DNA from: Microcoleus sp. EPA2
GTDB lineage: Bacteria; Cyanobacteriota; Cyanobacteriia; Cyanobacteriales; Microcoleaceae
DNA: 64,000 nucleotides
Direction of reading: 5' to 3'
NCBI GenBank assembly: GCA_020882975.1
Contig: JAHRFD010000005.1
Coordinates: 177,271-241,270, forward strand
The notes beneath the pieces are model-generated. The model saw only the letters and a list, made by a program, of their open reading frames with translations, had not been told where the DNA came from and did no database searches. Below are positions 1 to 8,489 of the stretch, piece by piece. Made by a program: the position numbers and the translations under genes. Within the stretch, counting starts at the first letter, position 1. Each line of letters starts with the position of its first letter.

Positions 1-125
1 ATTCCTAATTCCAAATCGCCTGATTCTTCCTCAAATATCTCTGTGAGATAGCCAGCAGAATATGCCGGATTTTTGAGATTTGAAATTTTATAGGGGTGAT
101 AAGGTAAACTCTTAGGCATTGTCAT
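1..125 (-). CDS. Antitoxin of a RelE-type TA pair (partial, cut by window edge)
   Basis: Only the first 41 codons are present. They read MTMPKSLPYH, then a segment with ISNLKNPAYSAGYLTEIFEE and SGDLELG. This matches the N-terminus of the complete antitoxin encoded at 507-890 (ISNLKDPNYSAAYLSLIFDE, GDLEMG), so it is a paralogue. The ATG at 125 follows the toxin stop by 4 bases. An AGGAG ribosome-binding site overlaps the last toxin codons, so the two genes are translationally linked. It presumably neutralises the upstream toxin and autorepresses the pair, as antitoxins of this arrangement do; that is inferred. A second possible ATG lies 6 bases further in. Confidence 0.75.
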   Translation of the reverse strand, partial: MTMPKSLPYHPYKISNLKNPAYSAGYLTEIFEEESGDLELG

Positions 126-129
126 TGTC

Positions 130-456
130 TTAACTCCTGTAATCTGTCCAGTATTTTTGAGCTTTGCGGATATCTTGCTCTTGAGTGCTTTTATCTCCGC
201 CTATCAGCAAAAGTATAATTGTTGTTCCAACTTGTCCAAAATAGACCCGATAGCCAGGGCCGTAATTTATCCTCAACTCATAGACACCTTCTCCCACTGA
301 GCGATAATCTCCGAGATTTCCAGTCCCAACTCGATCGAGTCGCCCGTCAATCTTAAATTTTGCCTTGAGATCGCGGAGGGAGTCTAACCACTCCGAGAAA
401 GGAACTTTGCCGTCTGGTGTCGTGTAACGCTGAATTTCCCTTGGTTGTACTTCCAT
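130..456 (-). CDS. RelE/ParE-superfamily toxin (HigB-like addiction-module killer), copy 1
   Basis: 108 residues, starting at MEVQPREIQRY. An upstream in-frame start exists at 510 but would add residues absent from the paralogue. The order of segments (REIQRYTTPDGKVPFSEWLDSL, then a basic segment, then GVYELRINYGPGYRVYFGQ, then GGDKSTQEQDI and KAQKYW) is typical of the phage Gp49-like / HigB killer family (about 100 residues). Members of this family are ribosome-dependent or free mRNA interferases. It lies 4 bases upstream of its partial antitoxin, toxin first, which is the higBA order. It is highly similar to the toxin at 862-1206, so the cassette is duplicated in tandem. The family call is firm; RNase activity is inferred. 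Confidence 0.88.
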   Translation of the reverse strand: MEVQPREIQRYTTPDGKVPFSEWLDSLRDLKAKFKIDGRLDRVGTGNLGDYRSVGEGVYELRINYGPGYRVYFGQVGTTIILLLIGGDKSTQEQDIRKAQKYWTDYRS

Positions 457-506
457 AAGTGCGATCGCAACTACTCGTAAATCATCATAGGGGCGATCGC
501 CCCAAA

Positions 507-890
507 TCAAACATTAGCAACCTCCACCAACTCAACAGCACTAACAGCACTTGACTCTTCCCCTTCATCCTCAGCAACCGTAACAGATAACTTCAATCCC
601 AAAACCTTCAGCCAATTCGCCAAAGCATAAATAGTCGCAATCCCTTCTTGCGGTAACAAAACATCTAATTTTTCCAGATGCAATTTCGCATCCTCCGCAG
701 ACATAATTGGTTCTCCAAGAGCTTCAAATACATCTCTCAGAACTTGTCGCATTATTCCCATCTCTAAATCGCCTTCTTCCTCTTCATCAAAAATAAGTGA
801 CAGGTAAGCAGCAGAATAGTTGGGATCTTTAAGATTGGAAATTTTAGAGTCATGATAGCTATCACTGGTCGGCACTTTCGCGTATTTCAT
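507..890 (-). CDS. Antitoxin of a RelE-type TA pair, copy 2
   Basis: 127 residues from the ATG at 890 (MKYAKVPTSDSYHDSKISNL). The longer reading frame upstream lies inside the toxin gene and is rejected. The reading frame overlaps the 3' end of the toxin by 29 bases, a classic coupled TA arrangement. The N-terminal half is acidic (FDEEEEGDLEMG). The C-terminal half contains IATIYALANWLKVLGLKLSV, which resembles the last helices and strand of the probable addiction-module antidote (HigA-type HTH) family, but a standard HTH is not obvious. It is followed by an acidic tail. It likely binds and inhibits the toxin at 862-1206 and controls the operon. Homologous to the partial antitoxin at 1-125. 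Confidence 0.75.
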   Translation of the reverse strand: MKYAKVPTSDSYHDSKISNLKDPNYSAAYLSLIFDEEEEGDLEMGIMRQVLRDVFEALGEPIMSAEDAKLHLEKLDVLLPQEGIATIYALANWLKVLGLKLSVTVAEDEGEESSAVSAVELVEVANV

Positions 891-1206
891 AATCTTTCCA
901 GTATTCCTTAGCTCTAACAATGTCTTGGTCTTGAGTGCTTTTATCCCCAGCACACAGAATAAGCACAATAGTGACTTCTGCTTGTCCAAAATAGACTCGG
1001 TAGCCAGGCCCATAGTCAATTTTTAACTCGTAGACTCCTTCGCCAACTGAGCGACAGTCCCCTAAATTGCCATTTCTAACCCGCAGAAGCCTCTTATCAA
1101 TTCTAATTTTAGCGTTAACATCTCGCAGGGCAGCCAACCATTCCGCAAAAGGAACTGTGCCGTTTGGTTTGATATAACGTCGAATTTCCCTCGGCTGTAC
1201 TTCCAT
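862..1206 (-). CDS. RelE/ParE-superfamily toxin (HigB-like addiction-module killer), copy 2
   Basis: 114 residues from MEVQPREIRRY. The start at 1206 is chosen because it aligns exactly with the start of copy 1. The upstream extension to 1332 has no counterpart. It shares with copy 1 the segments PFAEWLAALRD, RNGNLGDCRSVGEGVYELKIDYGPGYRVYFGQ and AGDKSTQDQDI. It belongs to the RelE/ParE toxin superfamily, whose members cleave mRNA or inhibit gyrase; which of the two cannot be decided from sequence. It is the first gene of the tandem toxin-antitoxin array, divergent from typA. Its C-terminus (KDYEIRESADQ) is longer than that of copy 1 because the downstream antitoxin start lies inside it. Confidence 0.87.
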   Translation of the reverse strand: MEVQPREIRRYIKPNGTVPFAEWLAALRDVNAKIRIDKRLLRVRNGNLGDCRSVGEGVYELKIDYGPGYRVYFGQAEVTIVLILCAGDKSTQDQDIVRAKEYWKDYEIRESADQ

Positions 1207-1426
1207 AACCTTTAGTCTTGGAAGGATCAAGAACATAATTATGTCATTCTGAGGGAACCGAAGCATCTTAGATCCTAACAACAGCCTAGAGGCTGCGTCC
1301 AGGAGTAACCTTGATTCTAGCGACGATCGCACTCCAATATTGCAGCCACCCGATCGCCCCTTGACTCCATACGCTACAATTATTAAGAAATCTTTAGTTA
1401 AATCCGTTTAACGTCCCAGACGCATT

Positions 1427-3217
1427 ATGAGTCTTCCCATTCGCAACGTTGCTATCATTGCTCACGTCGATCACGGCAAAACCACCCTCGTGGACGCTCT
1501 CCTCAGACAGTCCGGGATCTTCCGCGAAGGGGAAGAAATCCCGGATTGCGTCATGGACTCCAACGACATTGAGCGCGAACGCGGCATTACAATTCTTTCC
1601 AAAAATACCGCCGTCAGGTACGGCGAAACCCTGATCAATATCGTCGATACCCCCGGACACGCGGACTTCGGCGGCGAAGTCGAACGAGTTCTCGGCATGG
1701 TAGACGGTTGTTTGCTGATCGTAGACGCCAACGAAGGCCCAATGCCGCAAACCCGCTTCGTGCTCAAAAAAGCCCTAGAAAAAGGACTGCGCCCGATCGT
1801 CTTTGTGAATAAAATCGATCGCGATCGAGCAGACCCCCACAAAGCCGTCGATAAAGTTTTGGATCTGTTTCTAGAACTAGGTGCTGACGACGATCAGTGC
1901 GAATTTCCCTATCTCTTCGGTTCCGGCTTAAGCGGTTACGCCAAAAAACACCTAGAAGACGAAGGGGTAGATATGAAGCCCCTGTTTGAAGAAATACTCG
2001 ACCACGTACCACCTCCCGTAGGCGACCCCAACAAGCCGCTGCAACTGCAAGTAACCACCTTAGATTACTCGGAATACGTCGGCCGCATCGTCATCGGCCG
2101 CATCCATAACGGCACGATTAAAATCGGTCAACAAGCCGTCTTAATCACAGAAAGCGGCGCCGTTGTCAAATCAAAAATTAGCAAATTGATGGGCTTTGAA
2201 GGCCTGAAGCGGATTGACATCCCAGAAGCTACTGCTGGTAATCTCGTCGCCGTTGCCGGTTTTGCGGATGCGTACATTGGCGAGACAATTACCTGTCCCA
2301 ACGACCCGCAAGCCCTACCTTTGATCAAAGTAGACGAACCGACTTTGCAAATGACTTTTTCCGTGAACGATTCGCCATTCTGCGGTCAAGAAGGAAGTTT
2401 GGTAACATCGCGTCAAATTCGCGATCGGCTAATGCGCGAACTCCAAACCAACGTCGCCCTGCGCGTCGAAGAAACCGAATCTCCCGACAAATTCCTAGTA
2501 TCTGGCCGTGGCGAACTTCACCTGGGAATCCTGATTGAAAATATGCGCCGCGAAGGATACGAATTCCAAGTATCCCAGCCGCAAGTAATCTTCCGCGAAG
2601 TCGGCGGCCGTCCCTGCGAACCCTTTGAATGTTTGGTCTTAGACGTACCCGAAGAAGCAGTCGGCGGTTGCATCGAACGGCTCGGTCAGCGGAAAGCAGA
2701 AATGCAAGATATGCACGTCAGCAGCACCGGCCGCACCCAAATCGAATTTTCAGTCCCTGCTCGCGGTTTGATTGGATTCCGAGGTGAGTTTATGCGCTTG
2801 ACTCGCGGCGCTGGAATTATGAACCACAGCTTCCTCGACTATCGCCCCCTCGGTGGAGAAATTGTCGCCCGTCGCAACGGCGTATTGATTTCCTTTGAAG
2901 AAGGAACTGCAACTACTTATTCACTGAAAAATGCTGAAGACCGTGGCGTATTTTTCATTACCCCCGGAACCAAGGTTTACAGAGGGATGATTATCGGAGA
3001 AAACAACCGAGATGACGACATGGAGCTGAATATTTGCAAGTCGAAGCAGTTGACAAACCACCGCGCATCTGGCGGTGAAGAATTGGCGCAATTGCAAGCG
3101 CCAGTCGATATGAGTTTGGAGCGTGCTTTGGAGTACATCGGCCAGGATGAATTGGTGGAAGTAACACCGAAATCAATTCGCTTGCGGAAGGTTTCTAAGA
3201 AGTTAGTCAAACGCTAA
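1427..3217 (+). CDS. typA: Translational GTPase TypA/BipA
   Basis: 596 residues, the usual family length. The G motifs are all present: G1 AHVDHGKTT at about residues 12-20, G2 RGITI, G3 [15 protein letters not shown]4 NKID. Elongation-factor-like domains II, III and V follow, then the C-terminal BipA-specific region. TypA is a ribosome-binding GTPase of the EF-G/LepA group that works in 50S assembly and stress or low-temperature growth. The start [17 protein letters not shown] matches the family. It stands alone, divergent from the toxin-antitoxin array, with its own terminator downstream at 3222-3258. Confidence 0.97.
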   Translation: MSLPIRNVAIIAHVDHGKTTLVDALLRQSGIFREGEEIPDCVMDSNDIERERGITILSKNTAVRYGETLINIVDTPGHADFGGEVERVLGMVDGCLLIVDANEGPMPQTRFVLKKALEKGLRPIVFVNKIDRDRADPHKAVDKVLDLFLELGADDDQCEFPYLFGSGLSGYAKKHLEDEGVDMKPLFEEILDHVPPPVGDPNKPLQLQVTTLDYSEYVGRIVIGRIHNGTIKIGQQAVLITESGAVVKSKISKLMGFEGLKRIDIPEATAGNLVAVAGFADAYIGETITCPNDPQALPLIKVDEPTLQMTFSVNDSPFCGQEGSLVTSRQIRDRLMRELQTNVALRVEETESPDKFLVSGRGELHLGILIENMRREGYEFQVSQPQVIFREVGGRPCEPFECLVLDVPEEAVGGCIERLGQRKAEMQDMHVSSTGRTQIEFSVPARGLIGFRGEFMRLTRGAGIMNHSFLDYRPLGGEIVARRNGVLISFEEGTATTYSLKNAEDRGVFFITPGTKVYRGMIIGENNRDDDMELNICKSKQLTNHRASGGEELAQLQAPVDMSLERALEYIGQDELVEVTPKSIRLRKVSKKLVKR

Positions 3218-3221
3218 AATC

Positions 3222-3258
3222 AGTCTAGGGTTGGCAATGTCAGCCCTAGACTTTCTCC
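3222..3258 (+). terminator. Hairpin terminator after typA
   Basis: Perfect 9-bp inverted repeat, AGTCTAGGG at 3222-3230 and CCCTAGACT at 3244-3252, beginning a few bases after the typA stop codon and followed by a pyrimidine-rich run (TTCTCCTC). Confidence 0.7.
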
Positions 3259-3653
3259 TCAAGTCAACTTTTTTAAACAACTAGGTTGGGGAAAATCCAA
3301 CCACCCATTTCAATATTTGTAGGGACTGGTTTTACAGATAATATTTAAGACTCACAAACAATCTATATAAACCAGACGCCACTAAGATTTTTGAGGGTAG
3401 AAATTTGTGGGGTTCTGATATTTTGCGCGATCGCACAAAAGTTGGTAAATGCGCTTGAGCGCTGAAGCTACTTAACCAGAGACTACATTATATGACCACA
3501 CAGATTTCCATGATGCTATGATATGTCAATCCCACCAAAAAGTCAAGTAAAATTGCTGTCATAATCGGCAAAGTTTTCTAAACAAAACAAGGAAAAATCA
3601 ACCGGAATGGCTCTGATTGCTAACTCATAAGTAAGAACCCATAACTAATAACT
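3259..3653. other. Intergenic region typA to yqgF-like gene, nothing recognised
   Basis: AT-rich stretch without a supported reading frame. The last 30 bases before the next gene contain near-repeats of ATAACTAA / CATAACT type. It presumably carries the promoter of the gene at 3654; no clear promoter elements were identified. Confidence 0.4.
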
Positions 3654-4070
3654 ATGATTTTAGGTTTCGATCCAGGTAAAGACAAGTGCGGTGTCGCCGT
3701 CATGGGTACAGACCATCATATCTCCTACCATCAAGTTGTACCCTCGGAAAGTGCAATTTCGACTATTCAATCTCTCTGCGAACAGTTTCCCATTGACTTA
3801 TTGGTGATGGGAGATCAAACAACTTCTAAGAAATGGAAACAACAACTTACCCAGAGTTTGTCACCTTCCATCGTCATTACTCAGATTGATGAGAGATACA
3901 GCAGTTTAGAAGCAAAGGAACGTTACTGGCAAATGTACCCTGCGACGGGACTCAATCGCTTGATTCCGCTGGGAATGCGGACTCCACCGCGACCGGTAGA
4001 TGATATAGTGGCGATCGTCCTGATTGAACGGTATTTAAATCAGACTAGACCTACGCAAGCGATACATTAA
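3654..4070 (+). CDS. YqgF/RuvX-family RNase H-like nuclease (putative pre-16S rRNA nuclease or resolvase)
   Basis: 138 residues with the YqgF RNase H-fold signature. It opens with MILGFDPGKDKCGVAV (catalytic Asp at residue 6). A central strand VMGDQTTSKKW follows. DERYSS is present near residue 82. The C-terminus has PVDDIVAIVLIERYL, which supplies the last acidic residues. YqgF proteins mature the 5' end of 16S rRNA or act as Holliday-junction-type nucleases. Cyanobacteria often carry this divergent form in addition to a canonical RuvX, so the exact substrate is open. It is convergent with the Rpn-type gene, 26 bases away. Confidence 0.8.
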   Translation: MILGFDPGKDKCGVAVMGTDHHISYHQVVPSESAISTIQSLCEQFPIDLLVMGDQTTSKKWKQQLTQSLSPSIVITQIDERYSSLEAKERYWQMYPATGLNRLIPLGMRTPPRPVDDIVAIVLIERYLNQTRPTQAIH

Positions 4071-4096
4071 TTCCGAGAAGTTGGGATGCTATTTTT

Positions 4097-5119
4097 TCAG
4101 GGTAACCAATTCACCAGATTATCCACCGTATTAAAATCAAACAAAGATTCCGTTAAACTATCTAACTGAGCGCTGGACAACTGTAAAACTCTAGCTTGGA
4201 TTGACTCGTCCAAAGTTCCGAGTTTTTGTGTTAGCAAACGCAGCACCAGATTGCTTTTTCCCTGCTGTAAACCCTGCTGTAACCCCTCCTGCAAACCCTG
4301 CTGTAACCCCTCCTGCAAACCCTGCTGTAACCCCTCCTGCAAACCCTGCTGTAACCCCTCCTGTAAGCCCTGCTGCAAACCCTCCTGCAAACCCTGCTGC
4401 AACCCTGCTTCTAAAGCTTCTTCTCTAAACCTCTGTTGATCTTGGAAATAAAACACCTGGGCCTCCAATTCATCTAATTCCTGCCTGCTGAGATTTGTAC
4501 TGTTAGCAATAGTGAAAGCTTGCTGAATTGCTGAATTAGTTTCCAAGGATTCTGGAACCATTTCCAAACTGGGCGCTTCCTTGATAAAATAAATCCACTT
4601 GTCAGCCAAAGATTCTAACTCGGCAAGAGATTTATTGAATTTCGGTAATTCCACAAAAATTAGAGTCATCACCGGAAACAGATAATCAAAATGTTCTTCC
4701 TCTTCCCGAAAAGAAAATCGCGAAATTACTTTGTTCGTGTTATTAAACAAAGTAAAATCAGTAATTGTCAAGGCAATTACCGGGTCTAATTGTAGGTATC
4801 CCTTACCAGTCATCAGTTGATTTGCATAGGCTTTTGCTGCATTGTAGGCAATTCTTTTTTCAAAAGCTTTCACATTCAAAACTTGCATTTCGATGACAAC
4901 AATCGTGCCGTTATCAAGAGTGGCTTTGACATCTAAGTAGGTGTCTTTCAAACCCATTAATTTTCCAGCTTGATAGGGGTCGATAATTTGCAAATCCTGA
5001 ATAGTGGGATTGCCTTGATAAATCAAGCCATTGAGAAAACTAATCAGAATTGGTTTGCTTTCGGCTGAAGCAAATATTTTTTTAAAGGCAAAATCTGTTC
5101 TAGGGTCAATAAAACTCAT
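4097..5119 (-). CDS. Rpn family recombination-promoting nuclease / putative transposase with C-terminal DUF4351-like region
   Basis: 340 residues. The N-terminus MSFIDPRTDFAFKKIFA is typical of the Rpn/PD-(D/E)XK family. Around residues 60-80, YLDVKATLDNGTIVVIEMQV supplies the Asp and the E-x-Q of the nuclease core. Residues about 235-285 are an alternating octapeptide repeat (LQQGLQEG), encoded by a 24-bp tandem repeat at about 4258-4410. The C-terminal 55 residues (LVLRLLTQKLGTLDESIQARVLQLS...) look like the DUF4351 helical region found in many cyanobacterial members. Rpn proteins are DNA endonucleases linked to RecA-independent recombination and, more recently, phage defence. The number of repeats is likely variable between strains. 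Confidence 0.85.
   Translation of the reverse strand: MSFIDPRTDFAFKKIFASAESKPILISFLNGLIYQGNPTIQDLQIIDPYQAGKLMGLKDTYLDVKATLDNGTIVVIEMQVLNVKAFEKRIAYNAAKAYANQLMTGKGYLQLDPVIALTITDFTLFNNTNKVISRFSFREEEEHFDYLFPVMTLIFVELPKFNKSLAELESLADKWIYFIKEAPSLEMVPESLETNSAIQQAFTIANSTNLSRQELDELEAQVFYFQDQQRFREEALEAGLQQGLQEGLQQGLQEGLQQGLQEGLQQGLQEGLQQGLQEGLQQGLQQGKSNLVLRLLTQKLGTLDESIQARVLQLSSAQLDSLTESLFDFNTVDNLVNWLP
4258..4410 (-). repeat. In-frame 24-bp tandem repeat inside the Rpn-type gene
   Basis: A 24-base unit (plus strand CTGCTGTAACCCCTCCTGCA followed by AACC) is repeated about six times with few changes, giving the protein octad LQQGLQEG. Because 24 is a multiple of three, gain or loss of units keeps the frame. 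Confidence 0.93.
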
Positions 5120-5319
5120 GGTTTTTAGCTCCTAATTTGTGTAACAACAAGTCCGCAAGGTTGGTAATCTGCCCTGGCGTGGGTTTATGATAAATTTCTG
5201 ATAATTCCTGTGTCCCAGCCTTGGCCGTTGATATGTATCAAAAAATCGGGGAAATAGAAAATTTATATGATTTCCTTTTCCCCATTTTCAGGACTAAACT
5301 CCTGACTACTAACCTGTGA

Positions 5320-6909
5320 TTAACTAACCGATGTTAGCTGTTTTTGTTTAACTTCTACCGGAGCACTCAAAGCCTCTTCCAAGTCAGCACAACCCAATTT
5401 TTCCTCCAAAATAGCCATCACTTCTCTGCCGAAATCATTGGAATTTCGCTGCCAAGCTTCCAAACAAATTTGACCGAAAAACGAACCCAAAGGCTCAGGA
5501 TTCCACAGCAATTTTCGTGCTGTCCAAGGCATCAAACTCATCGGGTCATAACCAGGTTGTAAAATCTCCTGTTTAAAGGCGTATTCTTCCAAAATGGTGT
5601 GGGGCTGTAACCCGATAAAGAAAATTGCTGGCTCTACTTTATCGGCTCCAAAAATCCGCTCCAATTCCCGATGATAAGCAATGGTTTGGCGGATGGTTTC
5701 AAAGGTTTCATCCATCACATTAAAGGAGTAGTTTACGGAAACAACATCGTTGAAACCGGCGGCTTTTAAATCGCGGCAATTTTCCAAAACTACTCGCAAA
5801 TTATAACCCATACGCATTTTGCGAACTAATTCTTGGGAACCGCTGGTGATGCCGATTTCAAAGTAATTCATCCCCGTTTTTACCATCAAATCGCACAATT
5901 GTGGTGTGAGATTGTCCGCACGGATGTAAGCAGCCCAGTGGATGTCTGTCATGCCGGCGTCGATGATTTTTTGCAAGAGTTCAACGGCGTCATCAATGAA
6001 TTTGCGGGCGGGGATAAATTGAGCGTCGGTAAACCAGAAATTGCGGATACCTCGATCGTACAATTGTCTAATCTCCGCCACCACCTCATCCGCTGGATTG
6101 ATCCGCACTTGCTTACCTTCAATCACCGTGTAAATGCAGTAACAGCAGTTGTGGGGACAGCCGCGCTTGGTTTGGACGCCGATGTAGAAGTCCCTATCCT
6201 GTAGATAATAGGAAAATTCTGGCCAAATGGTCTCGATGTACTGATAATTACAGGCAGTTTTCTCGATGTTGGCTGGCTTTTCGTGAATTAGTCGATCGCG
6301 CGGGACTGTCTCACCTACGACATAACACCTTTCCTGGGCTAAATCCTCGCCTTTAATCAACTTCTCCAGCAGCGCCTCGCCTTCCCCCACCGAAACCACA
6401 GTCCCCTTGGGTAAACTGCGTCCCAACTGCTCATAAAACACGCTCACAGCACCGCCACCGACGACTGCACGAGCTTCGGGACGGTATTTGCGGGCGCGAT
6501 GCAATCCCCGCTTCACCAACCCCAAATTGCGCCAGAGTTCCGTATAGTAAGACACGGCTAAACGTAATCCTCCCAATGCTCCCCGCATTTTAACCAGGGG
6601 ATTGTTGGCGTAGTAAAACTCAAAGGCATTTTGCAGGGGATTGCCGCCTCTACCACCTACAGGTGCGTAAATTTGAATGTCTCGCCAGGAGAAAACTAGG
6701 AGGGTTGGTTGAAATTCATCGACGGCGGCGTCGAGAGCCTTGGCGTAATCTAAGGGCGGTACTGCACCTACATCGAAAATCCGTTGTTGGACATCGGGAA
6801 ACAGCTTGTGGACGTGATCGGAAAGGTACACAACTCCGATCGGGAAAATGGGATTACAAGGGAGGCGAACATATAGAACTCGGTTTTCTCGGTTTTCTCG
6901 GTTTTCCAT
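5320..6909 (-). CDS. B12-binding-domain radical SAM protein
   Basis: 529 residues. The ATG at 6909 is preferred over a GTG at 6918 because the upstream AGGA is well spaced only for the ATG. The N-terminal 200 residues have the layout of a cobalamin-binding Rossmann domain (FPIGVVYLSDHV..., LLVFSWRDIQIY, AVVGGGAVSVF). At about residue 255, CPHNCCYC gives the CxxxCxxC motif that holds the 4Fe-4S cluster, followed by a TIM-barrel part (FWFTDAQFIP, ADNLTPQLCDLMVKTGMNYFEIGITSGS). Such enzymes use SAM radicals, often for methylation or rearrangement in cofactor and tetrapyrrole metabolism; the substrate is unknown. The N-terminus has an ENR tripeptide repeat. Confidence 0.85.
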   Translation of the reverse strand: MENRENRENRVLYVRLPCNPIFPIGVVYLSDHVHKLFPDVQQRIFDVGAVPPLDYAKALDAAVDEFQPTLLVFSWRDIQIYAPVGGRGGNPLQNAFEFYYANNPLVKMRGALGGLRLAVSYYTELWRNLGLVKRGLHRARKYRPEARAVVGGGAVSVFYEQLGRSLPKGTVVSVGEGEALLEKLIKGEDLAQERCYVVGETVPRDRLIHEKPANIEKTACNYQYIETIWPEFSYYLQDRDFYIGVQTKRGCPHNCCYCIYTVIEGKQVRINPADEVVAEIRQLYDRGIRNFWFTDAQFIPARKFIDDAVELLQKIIDAGMTDIHWAAYIRADNLTPQLCDLMVKTGMNYFEIGITSGSQELVRKMRMGYNLRVVLENCRDLKAAGFNDVVSVNYSFNVMDETFETIRQTIAYHRELERIFGADKVEPAIFFIGLQPHTILEEYAFKQEILQPGYDPMSLMPWTARKLLWNPEPLGSFFGQICLEAWQRNSNDFGREVMAILEEKLGCADLEEALSAPVEVKQKQLTSVS

Positions 6910-7274
6910 GATTGCCACATCCTAAATTGCTAGTTTTTTGACTGTGTTAATATTCTTTTAATATAACTTTACAATCTCTCTAATTTTGGTAATTTAACAT
7001 TAAATATTTTAAAATTTTCCGAAGCGGAGTAAAGCTGAGCCTGTTGGCGTGGCTGAGCTGGAGGACGATAAAATAGGGAATTTTTAAATTAATTACAGCT
7101 AAGGTTGACAGAAAATTGACGATCGCACTTAATATCACGTTTTTTCTGCCTCTATCGGCACTATGGTCTCTTAAGGTGCTAGGGAATTGGTAGTCCGCAT
7201 TACAACAATGCGGGATCGCAAAGTGTTAATTTTGAAAGATAACGAAAACTTTTATCCAAGGCTCTCTACCAGTT
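6910..7274. other. Divergent intergenic region with a small hairpin
   Basis: It carries the promoters of the radical SAM gene (minus) and the DUF1830 gene (plus). It is very AT-rich next to 6910-7010. A 7-bp hairpin, CCGCATT at 7195-7201 and AATGCGG at 7207-7213 with a 5-base loop, lies about 60 bases before the DUF1830 start and could sit in its 5' leader. No gene is seen. Confidence 0.5.
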
Positions 7275-7664
7275 ATGGCTCAAATTCTTGACCCACTACC
7301 CTCAGACGCCGACAGCAAAATTCTCTGCTGCTACGTCAACGCCACCAATCAAATTCAAATTGCTCGCATCACCAACATTCCTAACTGGTATTTTGAACGA
7401 GTGGTATTTCCCGGTCAGCGCTTAGTGTTTGAAGCAATGACAGCAGCAATGTTGGAAATTCACACTGGGATGATGGCGAGTGCAATTTTGTCTGATACCA
7501 TCCCTTGCGATCGCTTGCAGATTAATGAAGGACCCTATTCTCCTATCAATGCTACCAGATCGAGACCGGAAAGTAAGATCGATCGCGCCTCAACTACAGC
7601 CCGCTCCAAATCTAAAGAAACCTCAGAGCCTTTAACAGTACCGGCGTTAACAGCCGTCGATTAA
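7275..7664 (+). CDS. DUF1830 domain-containing protein
   Basis: 129 residues. The core ILCCYVNATNQIQIARITNIPNWYFERVVFPGQRLVFEA is the DUF1830 signature, a small family found essentially in cyanobacteria and of unknown function. The conserved part ends near CDRLQINE (about residue 80). The last 45 residues are a low-complexity Ser/Thr/Arg-rich tail (RSRPESKIDRASTTARSKSK), probably disordered. The protein is soluble, with no signal peptide. It is a single-gene unit with a strong terminator at 7744-7783. Confidence 0.85.
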   Translation: MAQILDPLPSDADSKILCCYVNATNQIQIARITNIPNWYFERVVFPGQRLVFEAMTAAMLEIHTGMMASAILSDTIPCDRLQINEGPYSPINATRSRPESKIDRASTTARSKSKETSEPLTVPALTAVD

Positions 7665-7743
7665 GCTAGTTCTCGGATTGGGGACTTCTCAGGGATCGGA
7701 AGTTAATAAATTTTTCATTTAACAAATAAACCTTGTACAAAAT

Positions 7744-7783
7744 CTGCTCTTACTCGATCTGAAATTGGTAAGAGCAGTTTTTT
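7744..7783 (+). terminator. Rho-independent terminator after the DUF1830 gene
   Basis: Perfect 10-bp stem, CTGCTCTTAC at 7744-7753 and GTAAGAGCAG at 7768-7777, followed immediately by six T residues. It lies 80 bases after the DUF1830 stop and 60 bases before the next start. Confidence 0.92.
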
Positions 7784-7842
7784 GTGCAGACCTTTGCTCG
7801 ATCGCCGATAATCTTTCTATAAAACCCGTTCTTAGTTCAACC

Positions 7843-8427
7843 ATGTCAGTACCACCGATGGAATCGCCATTATCCTCTACTCCCCTATTTCAACCAGCGG
7901 TATTTCGGCTTTCTCCTTTAATTAGAATCACCCTTTTGAGTTTGTATGCAGCCTTAACAATTCCCTTACCTTTTTTGTCCACAGCAACGGCAGCACCGGT
8001 GCCTGCTAATATTATTTGGGCGGGAATTGTAATCGGCGCTGTGGGTTTGTATGGCGTACTTAGCGAAAGGGTAATTGTGAATGACGAGGAAATTCAAGTA
8101 ACTTATCCCAACTGGTTTCCCAAAGTATTTCGCAGAGGTTGGTCTTTAGCTTGGACAGAAGTCAAAGCTCTTAAACCTCGATCGACTGGTCAAGGTGGTT
8201 TAGTTTATTATTTTTTGAGTCATTCGGGAAAGGGTTATTTATTACCCATGCGAGTGGCGGGATTTGCCAAATTAGTCCGTTTAGTTGAAGCAAAAACAGG
8301 CATTGATACTACAGATGTCCGCCCTTTGTCTCAGCCTTGGATGTATTTGATTTTGCTCTTATGTACCCTGCTGTTACTCTTAGTTGATGGGTGGACGATT
8401 GTCACGGCGATCGCCTTAAAACCTTAA
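7843..8427 (+). CDS. Conserved membrane protein, unknown function (PH-like)
   Basis: 194 residues from MSVPPMESPL at 7843. The longer frame from 7765 runs through the upstream terminator and is rejected. Two close hydrophobic segments lie at about residues 25-75 (LIRITLLSLYAALTIPLPFL and IIWAGIVIGAVGLYGVL). A soluble part of about 90 residues follows (RVIVNDEEIQVTYPNWFPKVFRRGWSLAWTEVKALKPR), which resembles bacterial PH-like membrane-protein domains. A C-terminal helix follows (WMYLILLLCTLLLLLVDGW). The PH-like idea rests on pattern only. No partner is evident; it is convergent with leuD. Confidence 0.7.
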   Translation: MSVPPMESPLSSTPLFQPAVFRLSPLIRITLLSLYAALTIPLPFLSTATAAPVPANIIWAGIVIGAVGLYGVLSERVIVNDEEIQVTYPNWFPKVFRRGWSLAWTEVKALKPRSTGQGGLVYYFLSHSGKGYLLPMRVAGFAKLVRLVEAKTGIDTTDVRPLSQPWMYLILLLCTLLLLLVDGWTIVTAIALKP

Positions 8428-8429
8428 TT

Positions 8430-8489
8430 GTTGACTGTTAGCTGTGGGCTGTAGGTCAACCGTCAACAGTTAACAGTTAACAGTTAACG
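8430..8489. repeat. Heptamer-repeat palindromic element at the leuD 3' end
   Basis: Built of AGTTAAC / GTTGACT heptamers, with GTTGAC at the left and GTCAAC near the right able to pair. The right edge supplies the leuD stop codon (TTA at 8484-8486 on the plus strand). Related elements occur at 12643-12766 and 41625-41693. Confidence 0.75.
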
